DNA of 64,000 bases from Acidobacteriota bacterium (GTDB taxonomy: Bacteria > Acidobacteriota > Thermoanaerobaculia > UBA5066). Under the pieces are notes generated by a model, which was not told the origin of the DNA, did no database searches, and saw nothing but the letters and a program-made list of their open reading frames with translations. Positions 31,101-38,829 of this stretch are shown in pieces. The DNA lies in NCBI GenBank assembly GCA_029781975.1, contig JAKOVQ010000013.1:1-64000 (forward strand), read 5' to 3'. Made by a program: the position numbers and the translations under genes. Positions within the stretch are counted from its first letter, which is position 1, and the number at the start of each line of letters is the position of its first letter.

Positions 31101-32224
31101 ACCCAGGCCCCGCGGGCCGCGGCGATCCCCTCGTTCGCCGCGGCCGACCGCCCCCGGCCCGGCTGGAGGTCGACGAGCCGGACGGCGATGCGGGAGCGGA
31201 ACGGGTCCACGATCCCCTCGACGTCCGCCCCTCCGTCGTTGACGACGACGACCTCGAGCGCGGGAGCCTCCTGCGCCGCCACGCTCGCGAGCGCCTCCCG
31301 GAGGAGCCCCGGCCGGTCCTTGGTCCGGACGACGACGGAGACGGCGGGCGCCTCCAATGGCGTCGCGACGGGCGCGCCGCCGGACGCTGCGGGGGCGGGA
31401 CGAGCCCCTGCCGCCGGCGCCGGCGCCCGGAGCACCTCGTCGGGGCTCAGCGTCGGGCCGATCGCCCGGGCGAGCCGCACGGGGTCGATCCCGGGAAGGT
31501 CCCCGACCGGGACGAGGAAGAAGGCCTCCGCGGAGACGACGCTTCGCGGGAGGCTCATCCGGCGGTAGGCGCCGAGAGCGCGCATGAGGGCGGGGTAGTC
31601 GTGTCCGCCGAGCTGCGACACGAACGCCTCGACGGCCTTCTCCTTCCGCGCGACGGTGGCCGAGACGTCCACGAGGACGGTCGGCCGGATCGGGTGAGAG
31701 ACCTCGTAGAACGCCGCCCGCGCACCGCCCGGCAACGCGAGGGCGAGACGCCGCCCCGCCTCGCCGGCCCAGAGCGAGAGGAACGCCTCCGCGACGGCGC
31801 GATGGTCCGGGTGGACCTCTGCCGGCGACGGGACGAAGACGAGGTCGGGGAGCCCTTCGAGAAGCGCCCCCTCGAGGAGCTCGCGGAGATCGCCCCCGCG
31901 CGAGGCCAGACCCCGGTCGGGAAGGAAGGCGCAGCGCGCCGCGCCGCCACCGAGACGCACGAGCGCCTCCCGGGTCTCCGCGAGGCGGAGCTCTCCCGTC
32001 GCGTGCCGCCTCTTCGGGTCGGGCTCGTCCGCCGCGCCGTCGGTGACGACGAGGACGTCGAGCCGGGCGCCGTCCGCGAGGAGCGACGCGAGGGTCCCCC
32101 CGCAGCCGAACGTCTCGTCGTCCGCGTGCGGCGCGACGACGAGGACCCGCCGCGCGGCGAGCCTCGTGGCCTCGTAAGGAAGGAGTCTTCTCTCGGGGGA
32201 GGGGTCCTCTGAGCCGGAAGCCAA
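28148..32224 (-). CDS. Four-module fusion: PIG-L deacetylase plus three GT2 glycosyltransferases
   Basis: 1358 residues. Module 1 (about 20-240) is a PIG-L/LmbE zinc N-deacetylase: APHADDETFG (31-40) with HPDH (138-141). Module 2 (about 293-535) is GT2: VVVNDGG and FLDDDDLLLPGG. Module 3 (about 575-830) is GT2: VNFNGRHHLEKCLPSL, NSDTVVEPGW and HEDVDLGWRLW. A beta-rich domain of unknown type follows (about 905-1045), then module 4 (about 1056-1300), GT2: VVIPTFNRWE, VVDDGSTDGT, FLGDDT and YGWEDIELGYRL. There is no transmembrane segment. The start TTG 32224 has TAGAAT 8 nt upstream. It probably builds a surface glycan using the transferases and exporter nearby. Confidence 0.88.
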   Translation of the reverse strand: MASGSEDPSPERRLLPYEATRLAARRVLVVAPHADDETFGCGGTLASLLADGARLDVLVVTDGAADEPDPKRRHATGELRLAETREALVRLGGGAARCAFLPDRGLASRGGDLRELLEGALLEGLPDLVFVPSPAEVHPDHRAVAEAFLSLWAGEAGRRLALALPGGARAAFYEVSHPIRPTVLVDVSATVARKEKAVEAFVSQLGGHDYPALMRALGAYRRMSLPRSVVSAEAFFLVPVGDLPGIDPVRLARAIGPTLSPDEVLRAPAPAAGARPAPAASGGAPVATPLEAPAVSVVVRTKDRPGLLREALASVAAQEAPALEVVVVNDGGADVEGIVDPFRSRIAVRLVDLQPGRGRSAAANEGIAAARGAWVHFLDDDDLLLPGGLAALVAEARPDEVVYGRVEASRYLREGEGRTRTPFRSFAEPFSSEGLLLENFIPLNAALFPLEALRRAGGMDPGLERFEDWDLFLRLSDELPFRLVDVPVAEYRLFPGSFIDDPDGAAAQHRHRVAVLEKHAHRYGPETLARLLAHVKGVYLPREVRVEAERASGTVEGIRSAVERTAAEGREAELASVVIVNFNGRHHLEKCLPSLEACPPSAGEVILVDNGSSDDSVAWTRANHPSVTIVETGANLGFGGANRVGIERAKGAFVVLLNSDTVVEPGWLPALLRPLREEGDVAATCSTLRLLALPELLNGEGGGMTRLGYAWDHRFRFPFVPYGPGDPRPRCEEVLFPTAAAMAMRKADFLSLGGFDPAFFMYHEDVDLGWRLWLLGKRVVVCRDSVVRHAFLGTSRKEKGLEWRAKLGLRHCIRSALKHEEPLELAKVLRWHVQTLARAGAWRLLAHAALWNLGRLPGTLRERRALARRRVRSPRELRARGLVSPALYPAAPPEPPRYRGGEPPETWLPSPLLLPGEFSGESRLGWGWYGRDDDGAGPFRWTAGRARCVLRVGPSRSGLLRCEVKLSCARPAGEVRLTCGGREAVQAIEGEAWTTVEIGAASGEDGLLDLRIDSPAGVPHGAIGNWDFRHLGAAVRSIRFVDGPGPAEKEAPGKVPSRVSVVIPTFNRWEVLRETLDALRAQTHRDLEVVVVDDGSTDGTTERLLEYRDAHPELSLLPLHQTNQKQGKARNLGVTRATGDLVLFLGDDTIPDPRCVEEHVAAHRQEGAPCAVIGFTDWHRERMRVTPFLEFVNGRGAQFSFDLLADGREAPFTNLYTSNVSLPRDVAAANPFDGAFTSYGWEDIELGYRLSRQGIPIVYRKAASTRHVHPQTLGGFLRRQRHVGGAIGVLYRLQPELAGNPFLPSESPRWRFRKLGPLYSALGPVAAACDRAGIPLPGRLYDDLLNHAFYQGARRAPA

Positions 32225-32266
32225 GCCGGGTGATTCTAAACGCCGGTCACGGCTCCGCCCGCCGCG

Positions 32267-33331
32267 TCAGCGGCCGTCGAAGCGCCCCTCGGCGAGGACC
32301 GCGCCCGTCTCCCGCGCGAAGACGCGCACCCAGAGGGTCTCCCCGCTGTGGGCCCGGGCGAGGTCGTCCGGCAGGCGCCAGCTCCGGGCACCGACGGGGA
32401 CGAGCGCCAGAGCGAAGGGCTGGAAGTGCGGGTACGGGGAGACGGCGGCGGCGGCCGCCGCCGGGAGGTCCCAGGCGAGGCTCGTGACGGCGGGGACCTC
32501 GGGCCCCTCCCAGGGCGCGAGCGCCGCGAGCCGCGCGAGGCCCCGCACGCCGGCTTCGCCGAAGTGCTTCTCGTAGTACCGGGCCTCGGACTCGGCGAAC
32601 CACGCCGCGGCGCGAGGCTCGGTCCGGGTGCTCTGCGCGAAGAGGTGGACCACGTGGGCGGCGCCGACGAAGAGGAGGCGGCCGCCACGGAGCAGCAGCC
32701 TCCTCTGCCAGTCGTTCTCCTCGTAGTACAGGCGGTACCCTTCGTCGAAGGGCCCGACGGCCTCGAGCGTCTTTCGCGAGAGGACGATCAGCGCCCCCGA
32801 AAGGCCCCGGACCTCGACGGTCTCCCCGGCGGCCGCTCGCTCCGCCTGGGCCGCCGCACGGCGCGCCTCGCGCCTGAAGACCCGCGCGCTCCGCGCCGGG
32901 TCGACGGCGAGCGCCTTCCGGGCGAGCTCCTCCGGGCGCGCCTCCTCCTCGGGCGGCATCAGGACCGTCCTCGCGCCGTCCGCGAAGAGCGCCGGACCCG
33001 CCGCGACGAGCCCGGCGGAGCCGACCGCCCGGACGAGCGCGTCCACCGAGCCCTCTCCGAAGACGAGGTCCGGGTTCGCGAGGAAGAGCGCCTCGCCGCG
33101 CGAGGCGGCGATCCCGGCGTTCAGCCCGCCGGCGAAGCCGAGGTTCCGCTCCGGCAGGAGAACGGTGTCGGCGTGCGCCTCGAGCGCCGCGCGTTCCCGC
33201 GCGTCCTCCGAGTTGACGACGGCGACCACTTCCGCCTCCAGGCCGGCCCGGCGAGCGTCCTCCCGGAACGTCGCGATCGCACGGACCGCGAGCGCCGCCG
33301 AACGGTAGGAGACGAAGACGGCCGAGATCAT
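32267..33331 (-). CDS. GT2 glycosyltransferase (rhamnosyltransferase-like)
   Basis: 354 residues. An N-terminal GT-A fold with VFVSYRSAALAVRAI, the RNLGFAGGLNAGIAASRG nucleotide-sugar segment (62-79), NPDLVFG in place of a strict DXD (85-91), and the acceptor-side ENDWQRRLLLRGGR (about 205-218). The last 80 residues (275-354) form an extra beta-rich tail. Its family often transfers rhamnose or similar sugars in O-antigen and exopolysaccharide assembly. It is encoded 42 bp before the PIG-L/GT2 fusion in the same direction, and its start region lies next to that of the divergent GNAT gene. Confidence 0.87.
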   Translation of the reverse strand: MISAVFVSYRSAALAVRAIATFREDARRAGLEAEVVAVVNSEDARERAALEAHADTVLLPERNLGFAGGLNAGIAASRGEALFLANPDLVFGEGSVDALVRAVGSAGLVAAGPALFADGARTVLMPPEEEARPEELARKALAVDPARSARVFRREARRAAAQAERAAAGETVEVRGLSGALIVLSRKTLEAVGPFDEGYRLYYEENDWQRRLLLRGGRLLFVGAAHVVHLFAQSTRTEPRAAAWFAESEARYYEKHFGEAGVRGLARLAALAPWEGPEVPAVTSLAWDLPAAAAAAVSPYPHFQPFALALVPVGARSWRLPDDLARAHSGETLWVRVFARETGAVLAEGRFDGR

Positions 33332-33354
33332 CAGGTGATACCCTTCCCCGCGCC

Positions 33355-34320
33355 GTGGCGATCGAGTTCCGACCGGCCGGGAAGCGCGATCGGCCCGCCA
33401 TCTTGGAGCTCTTCGAGGTCGCGTTCAAGACCGGGGCGAGCGCCGACGACCTCGCCTGGAAGTACGACGCCAACCCTCACCCGGCGCTCTCCGCCCTCGC
33501 GATCGAGGACGGCCGGGCGCTCGGATTCATCGGTGCTCTCGGGACCCGCTACCGGGGCGCGGAGATCGACCAGAGGGGGAACACCGTCGTCGACGTGATG
33601 ACGCGTCCCGACACGCGGTCCCTCGGGCACGCCGGCCTGTTCAAGCGGCTGGGCGACGTCTTCCGCCGGATCAACGCCGACGCCGGGACCCTCTTCGACT
33701 TCGGCTTTCCGCACGAGCGGGCGCGGAAGATCGAGGAGCGCCTCTTCGGTTGCAGGATGGCGGAGCCCTGCGGCGAGCGGGGACGGCCGCTCGACGCGCC
33801 GCCGCTCCTCGGGAGGCTCCGGCGACGCCTCCTCCGCCTGCGGGAGGGCGAGCCGTTCGGCCGGGCGCAGGAGGGCCTCGCCGAGGTCCTCCACGCGCGC
33901 TCCGGCTGGCGGACCGACCGCTCTCCCCGCACGCTGGCGTGGCGCTTCTCCCGGCCCGGCTTCGCCTACCGGACGTTCCAGCTGCTCGACGTGAGGGGCC
34001 GCTCGCGCGGCTACGCCGTCGTCTCGATCCGCGATCGGAAGGCCCTCCTCGTCGACCTCCAGGTCCGCTCCGAGACCGACGGCTCCCTCGCCGACCTCCT
34101 CGCAGGGGTCCAGGAGCGCCTGGCGGGGGCCGACGCGGTCAGGATGGTCCTCCGCTCGCCGCTCGAGGGGCTCCTCGGGCGGCGTCTCGTCGACGAGCTC
34201 GGCTTCGCCCCCGAGCCTTCCGACACCGTCCTCCTGATGCACCCGATCGCGGACGGATTCGACTTCCTCGCGCCCGGCCGCACCTTCGACTATCGCTTCT
34301 CCGACCACGACGTCTTCTGA
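33355..34320 (+). CDS. GNAT-like acetyltransferase within the glycan cluster
   Basis: 321 residues, start GTG 33355. The N-terminal part (1-135) resembles GNAT enzymes: EFRPAGKRDRPAILELF, then ALGFIGALGTRYRG, then VDVMTRPDTRSLGHAGLFKRL as the beta-4/alpha-3 acetyl-CoA loop. The C-terminal half (about 185-300) may be a second, degenerate GNAT domain (RGYAVVSIRDRKALLVDLQV). It could acetylate a sugar amine exposed by the neighbouring PIG-L deacetylase; that link is inference. It is the only plus-strand gene between 26.8 and 49.1 kb. Confidence 0.65.
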   Translation: MAIEFRPAGKRDRPAILELFEVAFKTGASADDLAWKYDANPHPALSALAIEDGRALGFIGALGTRYRGAEIDQRGNTVVDVMTRPDTRSLGHAGLFKRLGDVFRRINADAGTLFDFGFPHERARKIEERLFGCRMAEPCGERGRPLDAPPLLGRLRRRLLRLREGEPFGRAQEGLAEVLHARSGWRTDRSPRTLAWRFSRPGFAYRTFQLLDVRGRSRGYAVVSIRDRKALLVDLQVRSETDGSLADLLAGVQERLAGADAVRMVLRSPLEGLLGRRLVDELGFAPEPSDTVLLMHPIADGFDFLAPGRTFDYRFSDHDVF

Positions 34321-34351
34321 AGGCGGGGACGCCGTCGAGCGCGTCGCGGCC

Positions 34352-35389
34352 TCAACGCCCGGGAGACGGCCGCCCGTCGCGTTCCGAGAGCGCGGACCGG
34401 AACTCGTCGAGGAGCTCTTCGCCCGTCCTCTTCGGCGCGTACTTCAGGGCGATCTCGCGCCCGCCCCGGCCGAGGCGTGCCCGGAGCGCCGCGTCGGACG
34501 CGAGGGCGCGAACGGCCGTCCGCAGCGCCTCCCCGTCCCGATCCGGAACCCGGATCGAGGCGTGAAGACCGGGGTCCATGCACCGGTGGGCGCCGATGTC
34601 CGTCAGGACGCAGGGCACCTCGGACGCCATCGCCTCCAGCGCGGGGAGCCCGAAACCCTCGGCCTCGCTCGAGGGGCCGACGAAGAGATCGACCCCGCGG
34701 AAGATCTCCGGCACGCGGGCCGGGACCACCGCGACGTGCCGCTCCGCGTCGGGCCAGGCCTCGATCTCCTCGCGCGGCGCGTCCTGGGACAGCCTGACGA
34801 GGCGCAGCCCGGGGAGCTCCGCGCGGAGGGGCCCGAGCGCCTCGAGCGCCCACCGGACCCCCTTCACCGGGACCTCCCACTGTCCGGCCAGGAGGACGCG
34901 GAAGCTCCCGCCGTCCTGCGTCCGGGCTGCGGAAGGGCGGAAGAGCCCGGTGTCGAGCGGCTGCGGGATGAGGCGCGCGCGCTGGCCGAAGCGGTCGGCG
35001 ATGAGCTCCACGAGGTGAGGCGACACGACGAGCTTCCGGGTCGGGAGCGCGTAGATCGCCTCGATCTCGGGCCAGCGGGCCCGGGCCGGCTCGTAGAGCC
35101 CTTCGTACCCCTGGCAGAGGTGGTACGGGATCGCCCCCGGGACGGCCGCGGCGGCGGGCACGGTGGTGACGAGGGTCCCGACGGCGACGTCCGCCCTTCC
35201 GAGCTCCTCGGGGACGAGCGCGCGGACGCGGCGGAAGAAGGAGTGCGACTCGGGGGCCCAGTCGCTCGGGGGGCCGGTGCTGACCACCTCGGCGTCGACC
35301 CCGAGGCCCCGGAGCAGGGCGGCGTGCGCGTAGACGACGCGGACTCCCCCGCTCAGCGTCGTTCCGGAGAGGACGTAGAGGACCTTCAC
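34352..35389 (-). CDS. GT4 (GT-B fold) glycosyltransferase
   Basis: 345 residues, start GTG 35389. The N-terminal domain begins VLYVLSGTTLSGGVRVV, the usual Gly-rich acceptor loop. The C-terminal domain has the E-x7-E signature in SEAEGFGLPALEAMASE (about 239-255), with VPVKGVRWALEAL near 175-187. It retains or inverts sugar transfer from an NDP-sugar; the sugar cannot be told. It is the last gene of the operon that runs from the radical SAM genes through the Wzt ATPase (25-bp gap). Confidence 0.88.
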   Translation of the reverse strand: MKVLYVLSGTTLSGGVRVVYAHAALLRGLGVDAEVVSTGPPSDWAPESHSFFRRVRALVPEELGRADVAVGTLVTTVPAAAAVPGAIPYHLCQGYEGLYEPARARWPEIEAIYALPTRKLVVSPHLVELIADRFGQRARLIPQPLDTGLFRPSAARTQDGGSFRVLLAGQWEVPVKGVRWALEALGPLRAELPGLRLVRLSQDAPREEIEAWPDAERHVAVVPARVPEIFRGVDLFVGPSSEAEGFGLPALEAMASEVPCVLTDIGAHRCMDPGLHASIRVPDRDGEALRTAVRALASDAALRARLGRGGREIALKYAPKRTGEELLDEFRSALSERDGRPSPGR

Positions 35390-35414
35390 CGCGGCTCGCG
35401 TCCCGGGCGGCCCC

Positions 35415-36614
35415 TCAACCGGAGGCGTCCCATGCGGCCGGGACGCTCAGGAGGCCGCTCGTCCACCGGTCCGACTCGACGCGGAAGCGGAGGTCGCTCC
35501 GGGAGTCGTACAGCGCGAGCCCCTTCTCGTCGCCGAGGAAGGCGACGACCTGGAACTCCCCTTTCGCGAGGGGCATGGCGTCGACCCGGATCCGGATCCG
35601 GTGCCGTGCGCGGCCGACGAACGGACCGACGCCGGCGACTTTCGAGTCGGTCACGAAGCAGGTGACCTGGTCCGGCGTGATGACGGCGACGTGGACGTGG
35701 AGCGGCCGGTCGGGAGAGTCGCCCGCCGCCTCCAGCTCCAGGACCCACGGGTCGCCCGTCCGGAAGACCGTCGACTCGCATCCCGCCCCGTCGAGGAGAC
35801 GCGCCGCGAGGAACCGCCCGAGCGTGTCGGACGGCACCGGCTGGGGCTGGCTCCGCCGCGCACCGTCCCTGGCGGCGAGGTACTCCTCGTAGGCGAGGAC
35901 GACCTTCTGCGCGTCTCCGTCTGCCGCGACCGCTCCCTCCTTCAGCCAGATGGCCCGGTCGCAGAGGGTGGAGACGTAGTAGAGGGCGTGGCTGCAGAAG
36001 AGGATCGTCTTGCCCTGCGCCTTCAGGTCGTAGATCCGGTCCACGCACCGCTTCTGGAAGCGCGCGTCGCCGACCGCGAGGGCCTCGTCGAGGATCACGA
36101 CCTCGGGAAGGACCTGCGTGGCCACCGCGAACGCGAGCCGCATCTGCATCCCGGACGAGTACGTCTTCACCGGCCGGTCGAAGAAGTCCCCCAGCTCGGC
36201 GAACTCCTCGATCAGGGGGAGCGCGGCGTCCAGCTCCCCCTTCGTGAGGCCGGTCAGCGCGGCCTGGAGGACGGCGTTCCGCCGTCCGGTCACCTCCGGG
36301 TGGAACGCGGACCCCAGCTCCAGGATCGCCGCCACCCGGCCCGAGACGTGGACCTTCCCCGCCGTCGGAGAGGTCGTCCCGGCCAGGATCTTCAGCAGCG
36401 TGCTCTTCCCGGAGCCGTTCTCCCCGATCACGCCGACGACCGCGCCTCGGGGGACGGCGCAGGAGACGCCGCGGAGGGCGTGGATCTCCGAGTGCAGGAC
36501 GCGGCCGGTCACAGCCTCGACGAACCGGTCGCGCGGCCTGGCGAAGAGCCTGTAGACCTTGCTCAGCCCCTCGACGGCGAGGGCGGGGGCGGCGGCCGGC
36601 GCGTCAGGCGACAT
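35415..36614 (-). CDS. wzt: Polysaccharide ABC exporter ATPase with Wzt C-terminal domain
   Basis: ATPase for export of a polysaccharide, such as O-antigen, across the inner membrane. 399 residues: Walker A GENGSGKST (64-72), ILELGSAFHPEVTGRRN (typical of Wzt/TagH), signature YSSGMQMRLAFAVA, and Walker B VVILDEALAVGD. From about residue 255 a beta-sandwich Wzt_C-type domain follows, which in O9a-type systems recognises the chain terminus. The matching Wzm-type permease is not adjacent but at 48310-49077. The ATG overlaps the end of the SPASM radical SAM gene by 11 nt. Confidence 0.92.
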   Translation of the reverse strand: MSPDAPAAAPALAVEGLSKVYRLFARPRDRFVEAVTGRVLHSEIHALRGVSCAVPRGAVVGVIGENGSGKSTLLKILAGTTSPTAGKVHVSGRVAAILELGSAFHPEVTGRRNAVLQAALTGLTKGELDAALPLIEEFAELGDFFDRPVKTYSSGMQMRLAFAVATQVLPEVVILDEALAVGDARFQKRCVDRIYDLKAQGKTILFCSHALYYVSTLCDRAIWLKEGAVAADGDAQKVVLAYEEYLAARDGARRSQPQPVPSDTLGRFLAARLLDGAGCESTVFRTGDPWVLELEAAGDSPDRPLHVHVAVITPDQVTCFVTDSKVAGVGPFVGRARHRIRIRVDAMPLAKGEFQVVAFLGDEKGLALYDSRSDLRFRVESDRWTSGLLSVPAAWDASG

Positions 36615-37722
36615 CCGTCCGCGCGAAGACGCACGTGCGGCAGATGAAGTCCGCGGGCGCCTCCTCCACCCCGTAGCTGAAGCGGCGAAGGCGGGCGAGC
36701 TCGGGTCCCTCCAGGACCTCGCGCACCGACTGGCGCGTCAGGTCGCCCACCACGTAGCGCTCGTCGTAGTCCTCGCAGCAGAAGACGCAGCGCCCCTGCG
36801 GCGTGACGTGGAGGTGCTGGAGCGGGCGGGAGCCGACGTTGTCGCAGCCCCTGAGCCTCGCGTGCGGGCGGTCGGGGCGGAGGCCGACGGGGAGGTAGCC
36901 CGCCCGGTCCATGATCTCGAACGGCTGGACCCGGAACCGGCTCCCGGCGAAGCGCTCGGCGACGGCCTCGTGCGCCCGGCGGTGCGCCTCGTCCTTCTGG
37001 CCGAGGACGACGAGGTCCATCTCCTGCGCCACGGCCCGGTCCTTCGCGTAGTCGAGGTTGCGGAGCACCGCGTCGAGCTGGTCGACCCCCCGGTCGCGCC
37101 GGTACGCCTCCCGGTCGAGCGTCGAGATGTTGACCGAGAGATAGCGGAGCCCCCCGAGCGCGAGGATGGCGTCGATCCGGTCCGGCGTGAGGCCGGAGCC
37201 GTTCGTCAGGACGGCGGGAGGGAGCCCCGCGGCCTTCAGCGTCGCCACCTGCTGGACGAACCGGCGGTCGACCGTCGGCTCGTTGTAGTTGATCATGCAG
37301 ACGCCGTCGATCGTGTCGCGGAACGCCGAGAGCTCCGCCACGATCCGCTCGTAGAGCTCCGTCGGCATGAAGTAGGGCTTGCGGGGGTCGACCGAGACCG
37401 GGCAGAAGTAGCACGCCTGGTTGCAGACGGTGTGGGCCTCGAGCGACACCACCTTCAGCCGGAACCGCCGCGCCAGGTCCTCGCCGTCCGGAACCGCCCA
37501 GAGCCCCTCCCGGAGCTCCCTGCGCAGCGCCTCGGTCAGGCCCTCCTCGCGACCCGCGCGCAGGGCGCCGAGCGCCGCGTACGTGGGCTCGCCCGCGGCC
37601 AGGGAGCGGTCCGTCAGCGGGTTGTAGACCCGCCCCGCCTCGACGTGGAGGTACGGGCTCGGGCGGAGCCGCTCCCCCGCGTTCGGCGAACGCTCCGTGG
37701 AGGAGGGGGCCTCCACGCTCAC
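36604..37722 (-). CDS. Radical SAM/SPASM protein with PqqD-like N-terminal region
   Basis: 372 residues from GTG 37722, which overlaps the upstream stop (GTGA). Residues 22-95 look like a small PqqD/winged-helix-type domain (HVEAGRVYNPLTDRSLAAG). The radical SAM core starts with CNQACYFC (C100, C104, C107) binding the 4Fe-4S cluster. The C-terminus has a SPASM-like cysteine set (CDN, CVFCCEDYDERYVVGDL, CRTCVFAR) for auxiliary clusters. The closest styles are SPASM enzymes that modify peptides or carbohydrates. Its substrate is unknown; the exporter and glycosyltransferase downstream argue for a surface product. Confidence 0.87.
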   Translation of the reverse strand: MSVEAPSSTERSPNAGERLRPSPYLHVEAGRVYNPLTDRSLAAGEPTYAALGALRAGREEGLTEALRRELREGLWAVPDGEDLARRFRLKVVSLEAHTVCNQACYFCPVSVDPRKPYFMPTELYERIVAELSAFRDTIDGVCMINYNEPTVDRRFVQQVATLKAAGLPPAVLTNGSGLTPDRIDAILALGGLRYLSVNISTLDREAYRRDRGVDQLDAVLRNLDYAKDRAVAQEMDLVVLGQKDEAHRRAHEAVAERFAGSRFRVQPFEIMDRAGYLPVGLRPDRPHARLRGCDNVGSRPLQHLHVTPQGRCVFCCEDYDERYVVGDLTRQSVREVLEGPELARLRRFSYGVEEAPADFICRTCVFARTDVA

Positions 37723-38645
37723 TTCGCCCCCTGCGGCCCGGCGGCGATGACGGGAAGCGACCGCGCCTCCTCGGGGAACCCCATCTTGCCGAGCTGGACG
37801 AGGTCGTGGCAATCGCAGAACCGAGGCGTCCGGCAGACGAAGGGCGTCGGCCGGCGAAGGAGGCGGCGCTCCTTCACGTTGCCGAGGTCGGCGAGCTCCG
37901 GGATCCAGGGGCACCCCTGGACGCGGCCGTCGTTCCAGATCCGGAAGTAGTCCCGGCCGGCGGGGCACGAGACCCAGTCGTACCCCGAGAAGTCCGCCGC
38001 GAAGTCGTCGCGATGCTCCTTCTCGACCATCTCGCCGAAACGTGACTTCAGCCGCGCGAAGAGCTCTTCCTGGGCCGGGTCGAAGGGGCGGTCGCAGTCC
38101 CGGATGAGCCAGACCTTCCGCCCGGTCTGCCGGAAGACCTCCCGCTCGTAGAACGCGAGCCCTTCCTCCCACAGGTCGGACAAGAGCGGCGACAGGATGG
38201 TCCCGAGGATCAGCTCTCCGCGGTGTCTCTCCAGGAGCGCCCGCGCGTTCGACGCCCAGGGCTTCTCGACCCGCTTCTCCTTGACCTGCTTGTAGTGAAG
38301 CGTCAGGTTGACCGCCCGGACCTTCTCCAGCTTCTCGGGGGGAAGCTCCGGGTACTCGTTCAGGAGGACCCCGTTGACGTCGAGGGCCACCTCGACGTCG
38401 TGGTCGAGGAGGCGCTCGAGGAAGCGGTCCCGCTTCGGGTAGCCGGCGAAGAAGTCCCCCTTGCCGGAGAAGATCAGGAAGACCCGCCCCCCGACCTCGT
38501 CGAGGAAGAACCGGACGTCCTCGTACGTGAGCGAGGGCTCCCGCTTCACGACGGGGTGGATGATGCAGTACTCGCAGTCGAGCTGGCAGTGGCCCGCGGA
38601 CGAGCAGAAGACCACCGTGTCGCAGGTCGTCTTCAGCTGCGCCAT
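37719..38645 (-). CDS. Radical SAM protein with C-terminal cysteine cluster
   Basis: 308 residues from ATG 38645 (GGAGAG upstream); an upstream start would run into repeat DNA. The core motif CQLDCEYC (C20, C24, C27) is near the N-terminus, with IFSGKGDFF as the GGE-like strand-2 element. The C-terminal cysteines (SCPAGRDYFRIWNDGRVQGC and FCDCHD) suggest a SPASM or twitch auxiliary cluster. It is the first gene of the operon rSAM-rSAM-wzt-GT4. Pairs of radical SAM enzymes acting in sequence are known in peptide and sugar modification. No obvious precursor peptide is seen here. Confidence 0.85.
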   Translation of the reverse strand: MAQLKTTCDTVVFCSSAGHCQLDCEYCIIHPVVKREPSLTYEDVRFFLDEVGGRVFLIFSGKGDFFAGYPKRDRFLERLLDHDVEVALDVNGVLLNEYPELPPEKLEKVRAVNLTLHYKQVKEKRVEKPWASNARALLERHRGELILGTILSPLLSDLWEEGLAFYEREVFRQTGRKVWLIRDCDRPFDPAQEELFARLKSRFGEMVEKEHRDDFAADFSGYDWVSCPAGRDYFRIWNDGRVQGCPWIPELADLGNVKERRLLRRPTPFVCRTPRFCDCHDLVQLGKMGFPEEARSLPVIAAGPQGAK

Positions 38646-38702
38646 CCCGATGCTCTCCGCGGGGCTCGGCGGCTCGGATCCTTCATACGGCGGGGATGCT
38701 AC

Positions 38703-38736
38703 GCCGGGGCGGATCCTTCGAAGGATCCGCCCCGGC
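38703..38736. repeat. 34-bp perfect palindrome centred on TTCGAA
   Basis: Perfect inverted repeat GCCGGGGCGGATCCTTC / GAAGGATCCGCCCCGGC with no loop. The half-element GGATCCTTC occurs once more in direct orientation at about 38676-38684. It lies in the gap between the terminator of the PKD-protein gene and the start of the radical SAM operon, so it could be an operator, a back-up transcription stop or a REP-like element. Confidence 0.7.
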
Positions 38737-38745
38737 CGTGATTCG

Positions 38746-38775
38746 AAAAAGGGGCCCGGGCACGAGGCCCGGGCC
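38746..38775 (-). terminator. Intrinsic terminator of the PKD-protein gene
   Basis: Read on the minus strand: 8-bp GC stem GGCCCGGG / CCCGGGCC with a 7-nt loop, followed by CCTTTTT. It lies 55 bp after the stop of the 38830-44265 gene. Confidence 0.75.
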
Positions 38776-38829
38776 AAAGTGAGGGGTGAGCCCGACGTTC
38801 TCGAGCTCGGGGAAGCTTGTTCAGATCGG

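Noticed and set aside
38646-38777. Upstream start for the first radical SAM gene (residues reading into the repeat region)
   Set aside because: The extra 44 residues are encoded by the palindrome and terminator, so they are almost certainly untranslated.
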